Shown here one piece after another: positions 51,115-58,908 of a stretch of 64,000 bases of DNA. Numbering within the stretch: position 1 is the first letter of the stretch; each line of letters starts with the position of its first letter. Source of the stretch: Streptomyces sp. DSM 15324. GTDB taxonomy: Bacteria > Actinomycetota > Actinomycetes > Streptomycetales > Streptomycetaceae. Location of the stretch: contig NZ_KQ949029.1 of assembly GCF_001514285.1 (NCBI RefSeq), forward strand, positions 290,134 through 354,133, read 5' to 3'. The translations under genes and the position numbers were made by a program. The notes under the pieces are model-generated. The model saw nothing but the letters and a program-made list of their open reading frames with translations. It had not been told where the DNA came from and ran no database searches.

Positions 51115-52734
51115 TCAGGCGGCGGGCGTGAGGCTCCGCAGGGCCGTGCCGAGAACGGCGACGCCCTCCTCTATCTCGTGGGCGGGGCCCGCCGCGTAGC
51201 CGAGGACCAGGCCGGGCGGGCCGGGAGCGATGCGGTGCCAGGACAGCGGGTGTGTCTTGACGCCCCGTTCGAGAGCAGCCACGGCCAGGTCGACGTCGTC
51301 CGGTCCGTCGTCGTCGAAGGTGACCGTCAGGTGCAGCCCGGCGGCGGCGCCGTGCACCCGGGCGCCGGGCAGGTGTTCCCCGACGGCCCTGAGCATCACG
51401 TCCCGGCGGCGGCGGTGGAGGCGCCGGACGTGACGCAGATGCCGTTCCAGGTCGCCCGAGTCCATCAGCCGGGCGAGGACCAGCTGGGTGAGGATGCCGT
51501 TGCCGAGGTCGGCGTACCGTTTGGCGGTCACCGCCGCGTCCAGCCGGTCCGGGGGGACGAGGAGCCAGCCGACGCGGAGCGCGGGCGCGAGCAGTTTGGA
51601 GACGCTGCCCGCGTAGCAGACCCCCTCGGGCAGCAGGGAGCGCAGCGCCGGGACCGGTGGGCGGTCGTAGCGGTGCTCGGCGTCGTAGTCGTCCTCGATC
51701 ACCACGCCGCCGTCGGCCGCCCAGCCCAGCAGGTCGCGGCGGCGTTCGCCGTCGAGGACGACACCGGTGGGGAACTGGTGCGCCGGGGTCAGCAGCACCG
51801 CCCGGGCGCCGCAGGCGCGCAGTGCGTCCACGTCCAGGCCGCCCTCGTCCACGGGGACGGGCACCAGGCAGTGGCCGCCGTACTCGAGCTGCTGGCGGGC
51901 GCCGAGGGAGCCGGGGTCCTCGACGGCGATCCGCCGGATCCCCTCGTCCCGCAGGAGCCGCCCGAGCAGGCCGAGCGCCTGCGCCACCCCGGCGACCACC
52001 ACGACCTCGTCGGGGTCGGCGCGGATACCGCGGTTGCGGGCCAGCCAGCCGGCGACGGCCCGGCGCAGGGCAGGGGCGCCGCGGGGATCGCCGTAGCCGA
52101 AGTCGGCCGGGCCGACCTCCGCGAGGACGGCGCGCTCAGCGCGCAGCCAGGCGGTGCGGGGGAAGGCGGCGAGGTCGGGGACGCCCGGGGAGAGGTCGAT
52201 ACGGCAGGGCGTGGCGCGCAGGGCGTCGACGACGCCCTCCCGGTCGGCGGAGCGGAAGACCGCGGGGCCGGGCACGGGTGCTTCGAGGACGGGTGACGCG
52301 GGGAAGGGTGACGCGGGGAAGGGCGACCCTGGCGCGGGGGCGGGCCGTACGGGTGCGGGGCCGGGTCCCGGGCGGGCGCGGGCGGGGCCGCGGGGCGGGG
52401 CGGGCGCGGCCACGACCACCGTGCCGAGCCGACCGCGGCCGGCGATCTGCCCGGACTCGGCGAGCCGGCGGTACGCCTCGGTGACCACACCCCGCGTCAC
52501 GCGCAGCTCCTCCGCGAGGACCCGGCTGGCGGGCAGCCGCGCCCCGACGGGCAGCCGCCCGTCGGCGACGGCGCACCGCAGCTGCTCGGCGAGCCAGGCG
52601 ATCCGACCGCCGGGCGGCGCCTGACCGATGTCCAGCTGGAGGAAGTCCGAGCCGACCGCCGGGCCGGCGGCCGGCGCGCCGACCGTTTTGGACCCCTGTG
52701 ACGGTGCCTTCTTGGACCTGCCCATGACGTCCAT
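51115..52734 (-). CDS. MocR-type regulator (GntR HTH fused to aminotransferase)
   Basis: A 539-residue MocR/PdxR-family regulator. Residues 40-115 are a GntR winged helix (AWLAEQLRCAVADGRLPVGA, VTRGVVTEAYRRLAESGQIA). A long Pro/Ala linker (about 115-165) leads to a fold-type I aminotransferase-like domain with YGDPRGAPALRRAVAGWLAR, EDDYDAEHRYDRPPVPAL and the PLP lysine in YAGSVSKLLAPALRVGWL. The ATG at 52734 (MDVMGR) lies inside a palindrome shared with the divergent transporter; ATG 52725 is an alternative. It probably controls that transporter, possibly in response to PLP or an amino compound. Confidence 0.85.
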   Translation of the reverse strand: MDVMGRSKKAPSQGSKTVGAPAAGPAVGSDFLQLDIGQAPPGGRIAWLAEQLRCAVADGRLPVGARLPASRVLAEELRVTRGVVTEAYRRLAESGQIAGRGRLGTVVVAAPAPPRGPARARPGPGPAPVRPAPAPGSPFPASPFPASPVLEAPVPGPAVFRSADREGVVDALRATPCRIDLSPGVPDLAAFPRTAWLRAERAVLAEVGPADFGYGDPRGAPALRRAVAGWLARNRGIRADPDEVVVVAGVAQALGLLGRLLRDEGIRRIAVEDPGSLGARQQLEYGGHCLVPVPVDEGGLDVDALRACGARAVLLTPAHQFPTGVVLDGERRRDLLGWAADGGVVIEDDYDAEHRYDRPPVPALRSLLPEGVCYAGSVSKLLAPALRVGWLLVPPDRLDAAVTAKRYADLGNGILTQLVLARLMDSGDLERHLRHVRRLHRRRRDVMLRAVGEHLPGARVHGAAAGLHLTVTFDDDGPDDVDLAVAALERGVKTHPLSWHRIAPGPPGLVLGYAAGPAHEIEEGVAVLGTALRSLTPAA

Positions 52735-52758
52735 TGTGCGGGCACCGTGGACGTCATG
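52723..52758. promoter_or_regulatory. Palindrome containing the start codons of both divergent genes
   Basis: CATGACGTCCA (52723-52733) and TGGACGTCATG (52748-52758) form a perfect 11-base inverted repeat with a 14-base spacer. On each strand it supplies the beginning of the gene: ATGGACGTCATG for the MocR gene (52734 downward) and GTGGACGTCATG for the transporter (52747 upward). There is no room for ribosome binding sites for the outer starts, so leaderless transcripts or the inner ATGs are used, and a bound regulator would cover both. Confidence 0.7.
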
Positions 52759-53718
52759 AACACACCTTCCGCCTCCGCGTCCGCCTCATGGGCCCGGCTC
52801 GTCCCCGGCATGGTCGGGATGACGCTGGTCGGCAGCAGTGTGAGCGTCTCGCGCACGCTCGTCGACGCCCCGCTGTTCACCACCCAGGCGGTCCGGTACA
52901 CGGCCGCGACCGCGATCCTCCTGGTCATGGCCCGGGTGGCCGGTGCCCGGGTGCTCCGGCCGCGGGGCCGGGAGTGGCTGTGGCTGGTGGGGATCGCGGT
53001 GAGCGGTCTGGTGCTGTTCAACGTGGCCGTGGTGCGGGGCGTCGCCCATGCCGAGCCGGCGGTGATCGCCGTCGCGGTCGCGTCCGTGCCGTTGGTCCTC
53101 GGGGTGCTCGGCCCGGTGCTGGAGCGGCGCGCGCCCAGCCGGCAGGTGCTGCTGGCGGCGCCCGTCGTGATGGCGGGCGCGGTCCTGGTGGAGGGAACGG
53201 GCCGCACCGATGCCGCCGGGGTGGCCTGGGCCGCGCTGGCGCTGGGCTGTGAGGCCGCGTTCACCCTGCTCGCCGTACCGGTGCTGCGGCGGCATTCCCC
53301 GTGGGGGGTGTCCGTGCACGCGATGTGGCTGGCGGCCGTACTGCTCGCGGTGCTCGCCGCGGTGACGGAACGGCCGTCGGCGGTCGGGGAGTTGTCGGGC
53401 GTCCAGTGGGCGGCCGTCGGCTATCTCGCGCTGATGGTGACGGCGGTCGCCTTCGTCCTGTGGTACTCGACGGTCCGCGCCGTGGGTTCCGGCCGGGCCG
53501 GACTGCTCACGGGCATCGCGCCGCTCGCCGCGGCGGTCGTCGGCACGGCCTTCGGCGGCGGTACACCCCGCCCCTCGGTGTGGCTGGGCATCGTCGTCCT
53601 CACCCTCGGTCTGGTCGGCGGCATCAGCCCCCGGCGTGTGCCCGCCGTGCAGATCCCGGCGGCCGGTCACCCGGCCGGGGCGGGCCGGGCGGGGCGCGGC
53701 GCGGATGCGAAGCTGTGA
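52756..53718 (+). CDS. EamA/DMT-family transporter
   Basis: A 320-residue, ten-helix transporter with two EamA repeats. VPGMVGMTLVGSSVSVSRTL, QAVRYTAATAILLVMARVAG and FNVAVVRGVAHAEPAVIAVA form the first repeat; CEAAFTLLAVPVLRRHSPWG and GRAGLLTGIAPLAAAVVGTA are in the second. Start ATG 52756; GTG 52747 would add three residues. It is divergent from the MocR gene. MocR partners of this type often export or import amino acids or vitamers; substrate not determined. Confidence 0.8.
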   Translation: MNTPSASASASWARLVPGMVGMTLVGSSVSVSRTLVDAPLFTTQAVRYTAATAILLVMARVAGARVLRPRGREWLWLVGIAVSGLVLFNVAVVRGVAHAEPAVIAVAVASVPLVLGVLGPVLERRAPSRQVLLAAPVVMAGAVLVEGTGRTDAAGVAWAALALGCEAAFTLLAVPVLRRHSPWGVSVHAMWLAAVLLAVLAAVTERPSAVGELSGVQWAAVGYLALMVTAVAFVLWYSTVRAVGSGRAGLLTGIAPLAAAVVGTAFGGGTPRPSVWLGIVVLTLGLVGGISPRRVPAVQIPAAGHPAGAGRAGRGADAKL

Positions 53719-53753
53719 GGGTTCGCATCCGACCGAGGGAAGGGGTCCGCCCC

Positions 53754-54464
53754 GTGGCCGTCATCCACCGCACCGTCCTGACGCCGACCAAGCTGGAACT
53801 GCTCACCGACTGGCTGCCCTCACGCCCCTGGTACCGAGGGGGCGCGGGCGCACCGCGGTTGGCGAAGGCCGGCGGCTTCCGGCTGGACGATCCGCAGGGC
53901 GAGGTCGGGATCGAGTTCATGGTGGTCACGGACACCTCGGCCGCTCCCCCGCTCACCTACCTGCTGCCGCTCACCTATCGCGGCGCCCCGCTCGACGGCG
54001 CGGACCACGCCCTCGTCGGCACCATGGAACACGGCGTGCTGGGACGGCGATGGGCCTACGACGGCTGCCACGACCCCGTGCTGCTCGCGCAGTCGGCGGC
54101 CCTGATCGAGGGCCGTGCGCAGGCCCAGCAGCAGAGCGTGAGCGACACCGTCGACCGGGAGGTCGTGGCCACCCGCACCGGTGGGGCCGCCCTGCCGACG
54201 GTCTTCACCGCCACGGACGACCGGGAGGGCACCGAGGCGGTCTCGCCGCACGGCGTGAACCTCCGCTTCCACCGGGTCCTCGGGCCCGGCCCGAGCGCGC
54301 CGTCGGACCTTCCGCGAGACGCGGTCGGCCAGGTGACCGCGTGCTGGCAGGCCCCCGGCACGCCGGACGGCACCCGTACCCGGGGCGTGTTCGTCTCCGC
54401 CGTGCACGCGCCGGTCCGGCCGCTCGCAGACCCGGCGACCGGGGCGGACGCCACCGGGCGGTAG
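53754..54464 (+). CDS. Maltokinase N-terminal cap-like domain protein
   Basis: A 236-residue soluble protein resembling the stand-alone maltokinase N-terminal-cap/CG0192-like family of actinobacteria. TPTKLELLTDWLPSRPWYRG, GIEFMVVTDTSAAPPLTYLL and HALVGTMEHGVLGRRWAYDG form the cap-type beta meander and are very characteristic of the group. GTG 53754 follows AGGGAAGGGG. The kinase domain itself is absent, as is normal for these short members. Biological role unknown. Confidence 0.7.
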   Translation: MAVIHRTVLTPTKLELLTDWLPSRPWYRGGAGAPRLAKAGGFRLDDPQGEVGIEFMVVTDTSAAPPLTYLLPLTYRGAPLDGADHALVGTMEHGVLGRRWAYDGCHDPVLLAQSAALIEGRAQAQQQSVSDTVDREVVATRTGGAALPTVFTATDDREGTEAVSPHGVNLRFHRVLGPGPSAPSDLPRDAVGQVTACWQAPGTPDGTRTRGVFVSAVHAPVRPLADPATGADATGR

Positions 54465-54563
54465 CCGAGGACCGGCGTCGGGGCCCGCTCCGTTTGGGAA
54501 GGACCGCGGCAGGAAACGCGGTGGGGTGCCGGGGGCCTCGGGGGTGCGGGACGGAGGTCCGTG

Positions 54564-56125
54564 ATGACTGCCGCTACGGGACTGGACACCGGGGCGAGGC
54601 CGATACGCAGTACGGTCCCCCAACGGATGGACCGGCTGCCCTGGAGTGCCTTCCACTGGAAAGTGGTCATCGCCCTGGGCATCACCTGGGTCCTCGACGG
54701 CATCGAGATCACCGTCGCCGGCTCCATCGCGGACCGGCTCCGTGATACGAACTCCCTCGGCTTCAGCGCCTCGCAGGTCGGTCTCACCGCCAGCATCTAC
54801 CTGCTGGGCAGGTGTTCGGGGCGCTCTTCTTCGGGCGCCTCGCGGACCGGCTGGGCCGCCGGAAGCTGTTCATCGTCACGCTCGGCGTCTATCTCGTCGG
54901 CAACGGCCTCACGGCCCTGTCGATGAACTTCGGCTTCTTCGCGGTGACGCGGTTCATCGCCGGCATGGGCATCGGCGGCGAGTACGCGGCCCTGAACTCG
55001 GCCATCGACGAACTGATCCCGAGCCGGCACCGGGGCCACGCCGACCTCGCGATCAACGGGACCTACTGGCTCGGCGCGATGATCGGTGCGGCCGCCAACC
55101 TCGCCTTCCTCAATCCCGCCCTCTTCGGCATCGACGTCGGCTGGCGGCTCGGCCTGCTGGTCGGACCCGCGATCGGCGTGGCGATCTGGGGACTGCGGCG
55201 CAACATCCCGGAGAGCCCGCGCTGGCTGCTCACCCACGGGCACCCCGAGGAAGCCGAACAGGTCGTGTCGCGGATCGAGCAGGACGTGGAGAGGCACGGG
55301 GCGCGTCTGGAGCCCGTGCCCGAGGACGCGGCCCTGGAGTTGCAGCGGCGTGACCCGGTGTCGTACCGCGAGCTGGCCCGCGTCCTGTTCCGTGACTACC
55401 GCAAGCGGTCCTTCCTGGGCTTCATGCTGATGGTGACGCAGTCGTTCCTCTACAACGCGATCTTCTTCACCTACGCCCTGATCCTCGCCGAGTTCTACGG
55501 CATCAAGGGCGGCGCGGTCGCCTACTTCATCTTCCCGTTCGCCGTCGGCAACCTGCTGGGTCCGCTGATCCTGGGGCGGTTCTTCGACACGGTCGGGCGC
55601 CGGCGCATGATCGGCGGTACGTACTGCGTCTCGGGCACGCTGCTGTTCCTCACCGGGTGGCTGTTCGCCGAGGGCCTGCTGAACGCCGTCACCCAGACCG
55701 TGCTGTGGTGCGTCATCTTCTTCATCGCGTCGGCGGCCGCGTCGTCGGCGTACCTGACGGTGAGCGAGATCTTCCCGATCGAGATGCGGGCCCAGGCGAT
55801 CTCGTTCTTCTTCGCCGTGTCCATGCTCTTCGGCGGGGTGGTGGCCCCGTGGCTGTTCGCCACCCTCATCGGCAACGGCGACAGCCCCTGGCGGGTCTTC
55901 GCCGGGTACACGGTCGGAGCGGTGCTGATGATCCTCGGCGGCGTCACGGCCCTCGCCTGGGGCGTCGACGCCGAGCGCAAGTCCCTGGAGAACATCGCCG
56001 TTCCGCTGTCCGCCGTCGGCGTCACGGCCGGGGAAACGTCGGCCGGCGGGCTCACCGGCGGCCTGACGAGCCATGTGCGCAGGTCGCCCACGGCCCTGAC
56101 GAGGGACGAGTACCTGCGCTCCTAG
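54564..56125 (+). pseudogene. MFS transporter with one frameshift
   Basis: From ATG 54564 (GGAGG six bases before) the first ~82 residues are a normal MFS start (SAFHWKVVIALGITWVLDGI, SQVGLTASIYLLG). Near 54810 one base is missing and the protein continues in another frame as VFGALFFGRLADRLGRRKLF through to 56125, with GMGIGGEYAALNSAIDELIP and EIFPIEMRAQAISFFFAVSM. If the base were restored the product would be about 520 residues of the sugar porter/aromatic acid group. All remaining sequence is well preserved, so either the inactivation is very recent or this is a sequencing error. Confidence 0.7.
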
Positions 56126-56163
56126 CGGAACGGTCGGCACGTGACCGGTCGGCGCGTGACCGG

Positions 56164-56412
56164 TCAGCGGCGGTGGCGGCGCACCATCAGCGCCGCCACG
56201 GCGACCACCGCGAAGGCCACGCCCACCACGTTCCCCACGGCCACATCACGGGCCTGCTCGCCGCCGAGGGCCAGGCCGGCGACGAGCAGGCCGACGACGT
56301 ACGCGGTGAAGGCCACGACGAGGTCCACCCACAGCAGCCGGACCCGGCGAGGCTCCGTGCCGGGCCCGTGCTGGCGATCTCGGTCGGGTCGCACGGTCTC
56401 GCGGCCGTTCAC
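56164..56412 (-). CDS. Small membrane protein with two helices
   Basis: An 82-residue protein starting at GTG 56412 behind GAAGG. A charged N-terminal part (VNGRETVRPDRDRQHGPGTE) precedes two predicted helices, LWVDLVVAFTAYVVGLLVAG and NVVGVAFAVVAVAALMV, and a basic tail RRHRR. The frame is open upstream, but the extra sequence is compositionally odd. No family recognised. Confidence 0.5.
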   Translation of the reverse strand: MNGRETVRPDRDRQHGPGTEPRRVRLLWVDLVVAFTAYVVGLLVAGLALGGEQARDVAVGNVVGVAFAVVAVAALMVRRHRR

Positions 56413-56662
56413 GCCTTCGCGGGGAAGCGTTCCCGGACGCGGTGCGCCGCCGACAGCTCGGTGGCCCGCTCCCGGGTCGTCGTCCCGCCCTCGTTCATCG
56501 GTGCCCTGTCCTTTCGCGTGTCCCACGGCCACGGCGCGATCGCCCCGCCGCACTCGCGTACCCAGACCTCGGCGGTCGATACGGCGGTCCGGCCCCGCCC
56601 GAGTGAGGACATCCGGCCACGGGTACCCGGTCGGCCCCACGCGGAGCCGAAGGGAGACCGGC

Positions 56663-56842
56663 ATGAGTGACACGACCCCGTCCCAGGCAGAGGGCGAGCG
56701 GCCGGAGGAGGAGCCCCGGCACCGCGACGTGCCCCGCACCACCCCTTCACAGGCGGAGGGCGAGACGGTCCCGGACGAGGAGACGGAGACCGAGAGCGAG
56801 CAGGCCACGGTGAACGAGCAGGCGGCGGACGGCACGGAGTAG
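56663..56842 (+). CDS. Small acidic repeat protein
   Basis: A 59-residue, highly acidic protein from ATG 56663, with AAGGGAG eight bases upstream. TTPSQAEGE occurs twice (residues 4-12 and 26-34), and the C-terminal half is rich in Glu and Thr (PDEETETESEQATVNEQAAD). It is likely intrinsically disordered. Small proteins of this type occur in streptomycetes but have no known function. The codon pattern (G/C at third positions) and start context support a real gene. Confidence 0.5.
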   Translation: MSDTTPSQAEGERPEEEPRHRDVPRTTPSQAEGETVPDEETETESEQATVNEQAADGTE

Positions 56843-56892
56843 AGGCGCGGCGCGGGAGGGACCAGTCCCTCCCCCGCGCCCTCACCGCCCCC

Positions 56893-58353
56893 TCAGCGCC
56901 GCACCACGCGCAGCGTCCGTACCGAGGGGTCGGCCGCGTCCGGGATCAGGACGCCGTGGTCCACGCCGCTGCGCAGGTAGTCGAGGATCTCCTCGGTGAT
57001 GACCTCTCCGGGCGCGATCGCGGGGACTCCCGGCGGGTACGGGCTGATCATCTCCGCGGCGATACGGCCCGCCGCACGTTCCGCGGGCACATGGTCGACC
57101 TCGGCGAAGAACGCCTCGCGCGGCAGCATGGCCTGTTCCAGCTCCAGGGCGGCGGGCTCGGGGAGGTGGACCGCCGGTCGCCGTTCGATGGAATCGGCGC
57201 CCTCGACCAGGGCGGTGAGCGCGTCGTGCAGGGTCTTCTCGGTCTCGTCGTCGTCGGCGTAGGTGATCGACGCGCTGAGGTGGCAGCTGTCGGAGCCGCC
57301 CACGTCCACGTGCCGGTGGGTCCGCAGCCATTCGGCCGCCTGCATGCCGCTGATGCCGAGCCCGCGTACGTCGATCACGATCTTGAGGGGGTCGTAGGAG
57401 GCGGCGAGCCCCTCTTCCACGACCTCCCCGCCCATCGGCCGCAGGCCGGACAGCTCGCCGGCCGCCCCGCGGATCCGTTCCGCGCGGTGCAGGGCGGTGT
57501 CCAGGAGGTCGTGCCCGCGCTCGACCATCTGGCGGCGCCAGCCGTCGAGCGTCGCGTACACCAGGGACGAGGCGCTGGTGGTGCCGAGCAGGTCCTCCCG
57601 CTGCTTGAGCGCTTCGGGCGAGACCCGGTCGTACTGGAGGTGGAAGACCGAACTCTGCTCGACGGCGCCGCCCGTCTTGTGGACGCTGGTGACCACCAGA
57701 TCGGCCTCGGCGTCCATGCCCCACGGCGGCAGGTCGGGGTGGAACGGCAGTACGGCGCCCCACGCCTCGTCGACGATCAGAGGCACGTCGAACTCGTGGC
57801 AGACCCGGGCCACGCCCCGGATGTCGGCGCAGGTGCCCCAGTCCGTGGGTGTGATCAGCAGCATGCCCTTGGCGTCCGGGTGCTCGCGCAGCCGGCGGCG
57901 GACGTCGTCGGGCTCGGGCGGATGGGCCAGGTGGCGTTCGGTGTCGTACTTCGGCTGGACCCAGATCGGCTCGACCCCGTTGACCACGACGGCCGAGATC
58001 ACCGATTTGTGCGCGTTGCGGGAGAGCAGCAGTTTCTCACCGGGTCCGGCCACCGCCAGCATGGCGGTCTTGACCGACAGGGAGCTGCCGCAGGTCGAGA
58101 AGAACGCCTGCTCGGCGCCGACCGCGTCGGCCATCAGCTCCTGCGCCTGGCTGAGCACGCCCTGCGACTGGCGGCGGTCGTCCAGCCCGTTGAGGGTCAG
58201 CACGTCCGAGCGGAACACGTCGAGTCCCACCACGTCGACGACCCAGGGGTCGGCCCCGCGGCCCTGCTTGTGCCCCGGCGGACCGAAGACGGTGTCCCCG
58301 CGGCGCCGGAAGTCCTGCAACGCCTCCAGCACGGGCACTCGCGAGTGATCCAT
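56893..58353 (-). CDS. Orn/Lys/Arg decarboxylase family PLP enzyme
   Basis: A 486-residue fold-type I decarboxylase. The first third has TVFGPPGHKQGRGADPW (substrate-site segment) and AEQAFFSTCGSSLSVKTAML. PLP-binding Asp is in PLIVDEAWGAVLPFH, and the Schiff-base Lys in VVTSVHKTGGAVEQSS. Length fits the short biosynthetic/arginine-decarboxylase-like class rather than the 700-residue inducible enzymes. GGGAGG lies upstream of ATG 58353. It would make agmatine, cadaverine or putrescine; which amino acid is used is not visible. Confidence 0.85.
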   Translation of the reverse strand: MDHSRVPVLEALQDFRRRGDTVFGPPGHKQGRGADPWVVDVVGLDVFRSDVLTLNGLDDRRQSQGVLSQAQELMADAVGAEQAFFSTCGSSLSVKTAMLAVAGPGEKLLLSRNAHKSVISAVVVNGVEPIWVQPKYDTERHLAHPPEPDDVRRRLREHPDAKGMLLITPTDWGTCADIRGVARVCHEFDVPLIVDEAWGAVLPFHPDLPPWGMDAEADLVVTSVHKTGGAVEQSSVFHLQYDRVSPEALKQREDLLGTTSASSLVYATLDGWRRQMVERGHDLLDTALHRAERIRGAAGELSGLRPMGGEVVEEGLAASYDPLKIVIDVRGLGISGMQAAEWLRTHRHVDVGGSDSCHLSASITYADDDETEKTLHDALTALVEGADSIERRPAVHLPEPAALELEQAMLPREAFFAEVDHVPAERAAGRIAAEMISPYPPGVPAIAPGEVITEEILDYLRSGVDHGVLIPDAADPSVRTLRVVRR

Positions 58354-58456
58354 CGTCGCCTCCCAGCTAGCCCCCCCTTGCGACGGCGTACGGCCGCCGT
58401 CCGGGTACAGGGACCGGGTGCACCGCACGCGGCCGTCGAAACGCGGCGCGGCACGC

Positions 58457-58503
58457 TGATGAGGAGCCCGTGCCCCGGGTCCCGGGGCACGGGCTCCTCA
58501 TCA
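58457..58503 (-). terminator. 47-base near-continuous palindrome downstream of ctaD unit
   Basis: A 23-base arm starting TGATGAGGAGCCCGTG (58457-58479) pairs perfectly with its complement at 58481-58503, leaving one unpaired base. The RNA would form a very stable hairpin after the stop of the small membrane-protein gene (58543). Further copies of GGCTCCTCRTCAG follow at about 58511 and 58530, the last one reaching the stop codon, so the terminator seems to have grown by local duplication. Confidence 0.7.
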
Positions 58504-58542
58504 GGGGCACAGGCTCCTCGTCAGCGTGGAAGCGGCTCCTCG

Positions 58543-58908
58543 TCAGCGGGTCAGTGACAGCGCGGCCAGGAAGACCAGGGCGAGGCAGACGGCGAGCGTG
58601 CCCGCCACACAGCGGCGGCGCAGCAGGCGGTACCGCTCCTCGTACTCGCGCCGCAGGGAGGCGCAGCGGGCGGCGATCCGTTCCAGGTCGTGGCGGGCGC
58701 GCAGGAGGCCGTCGTGGACGTGGTGGCGTTCCACCTCCTCGCGCTGGGACGTGGTCAGCCAGTCCATGCGCCCGGTGAACTCGCGGGCCCGCTGTTCGGC
58801 CTCCGCGACCCTGGCCCGCCAGAGCAGGTAGCCCTCGGCCTCGTTGCCCAGGACCTCGTCGGTGGCCGGCTTCGGCAGGCCGTCGGCACGGCGTCCCGGG
58901 TCGTTCAT
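58543..58908 (-). CDS. Small tail-anchored protein coupled to ctaD
   Basis: A 121-residue protein. A long helical stretch with charged heptad-like spacing (LLWRARVAEAEQRAREFTGR, HVHDGLLRARHDLERIAARC, ASLRREYEERYRLLRRR) suggests a coiled coil, followed by one C-terminal transmembrane helix (CVAGTLAVCLALVFLAALSL). Its ATG overlaps the ctaD stop (ATGA, 58905-58908), so it is translated with the oxidase subunit. Such a gene could encode an oxidase accessory or assembly factor; this rests only on gene position and topology. Confidence 0.65.
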   Translation of the reverse strand: MNDPGRRADGLPKPATDEVLGNEAEGYLLWRARVAEAEQRAREFTGRMDWLTTSQREEVERHHVHDGLLRARHDLERIAARCASLRREYEERYRLLRRRCVAGTLAVCLALVFLAALSLTR

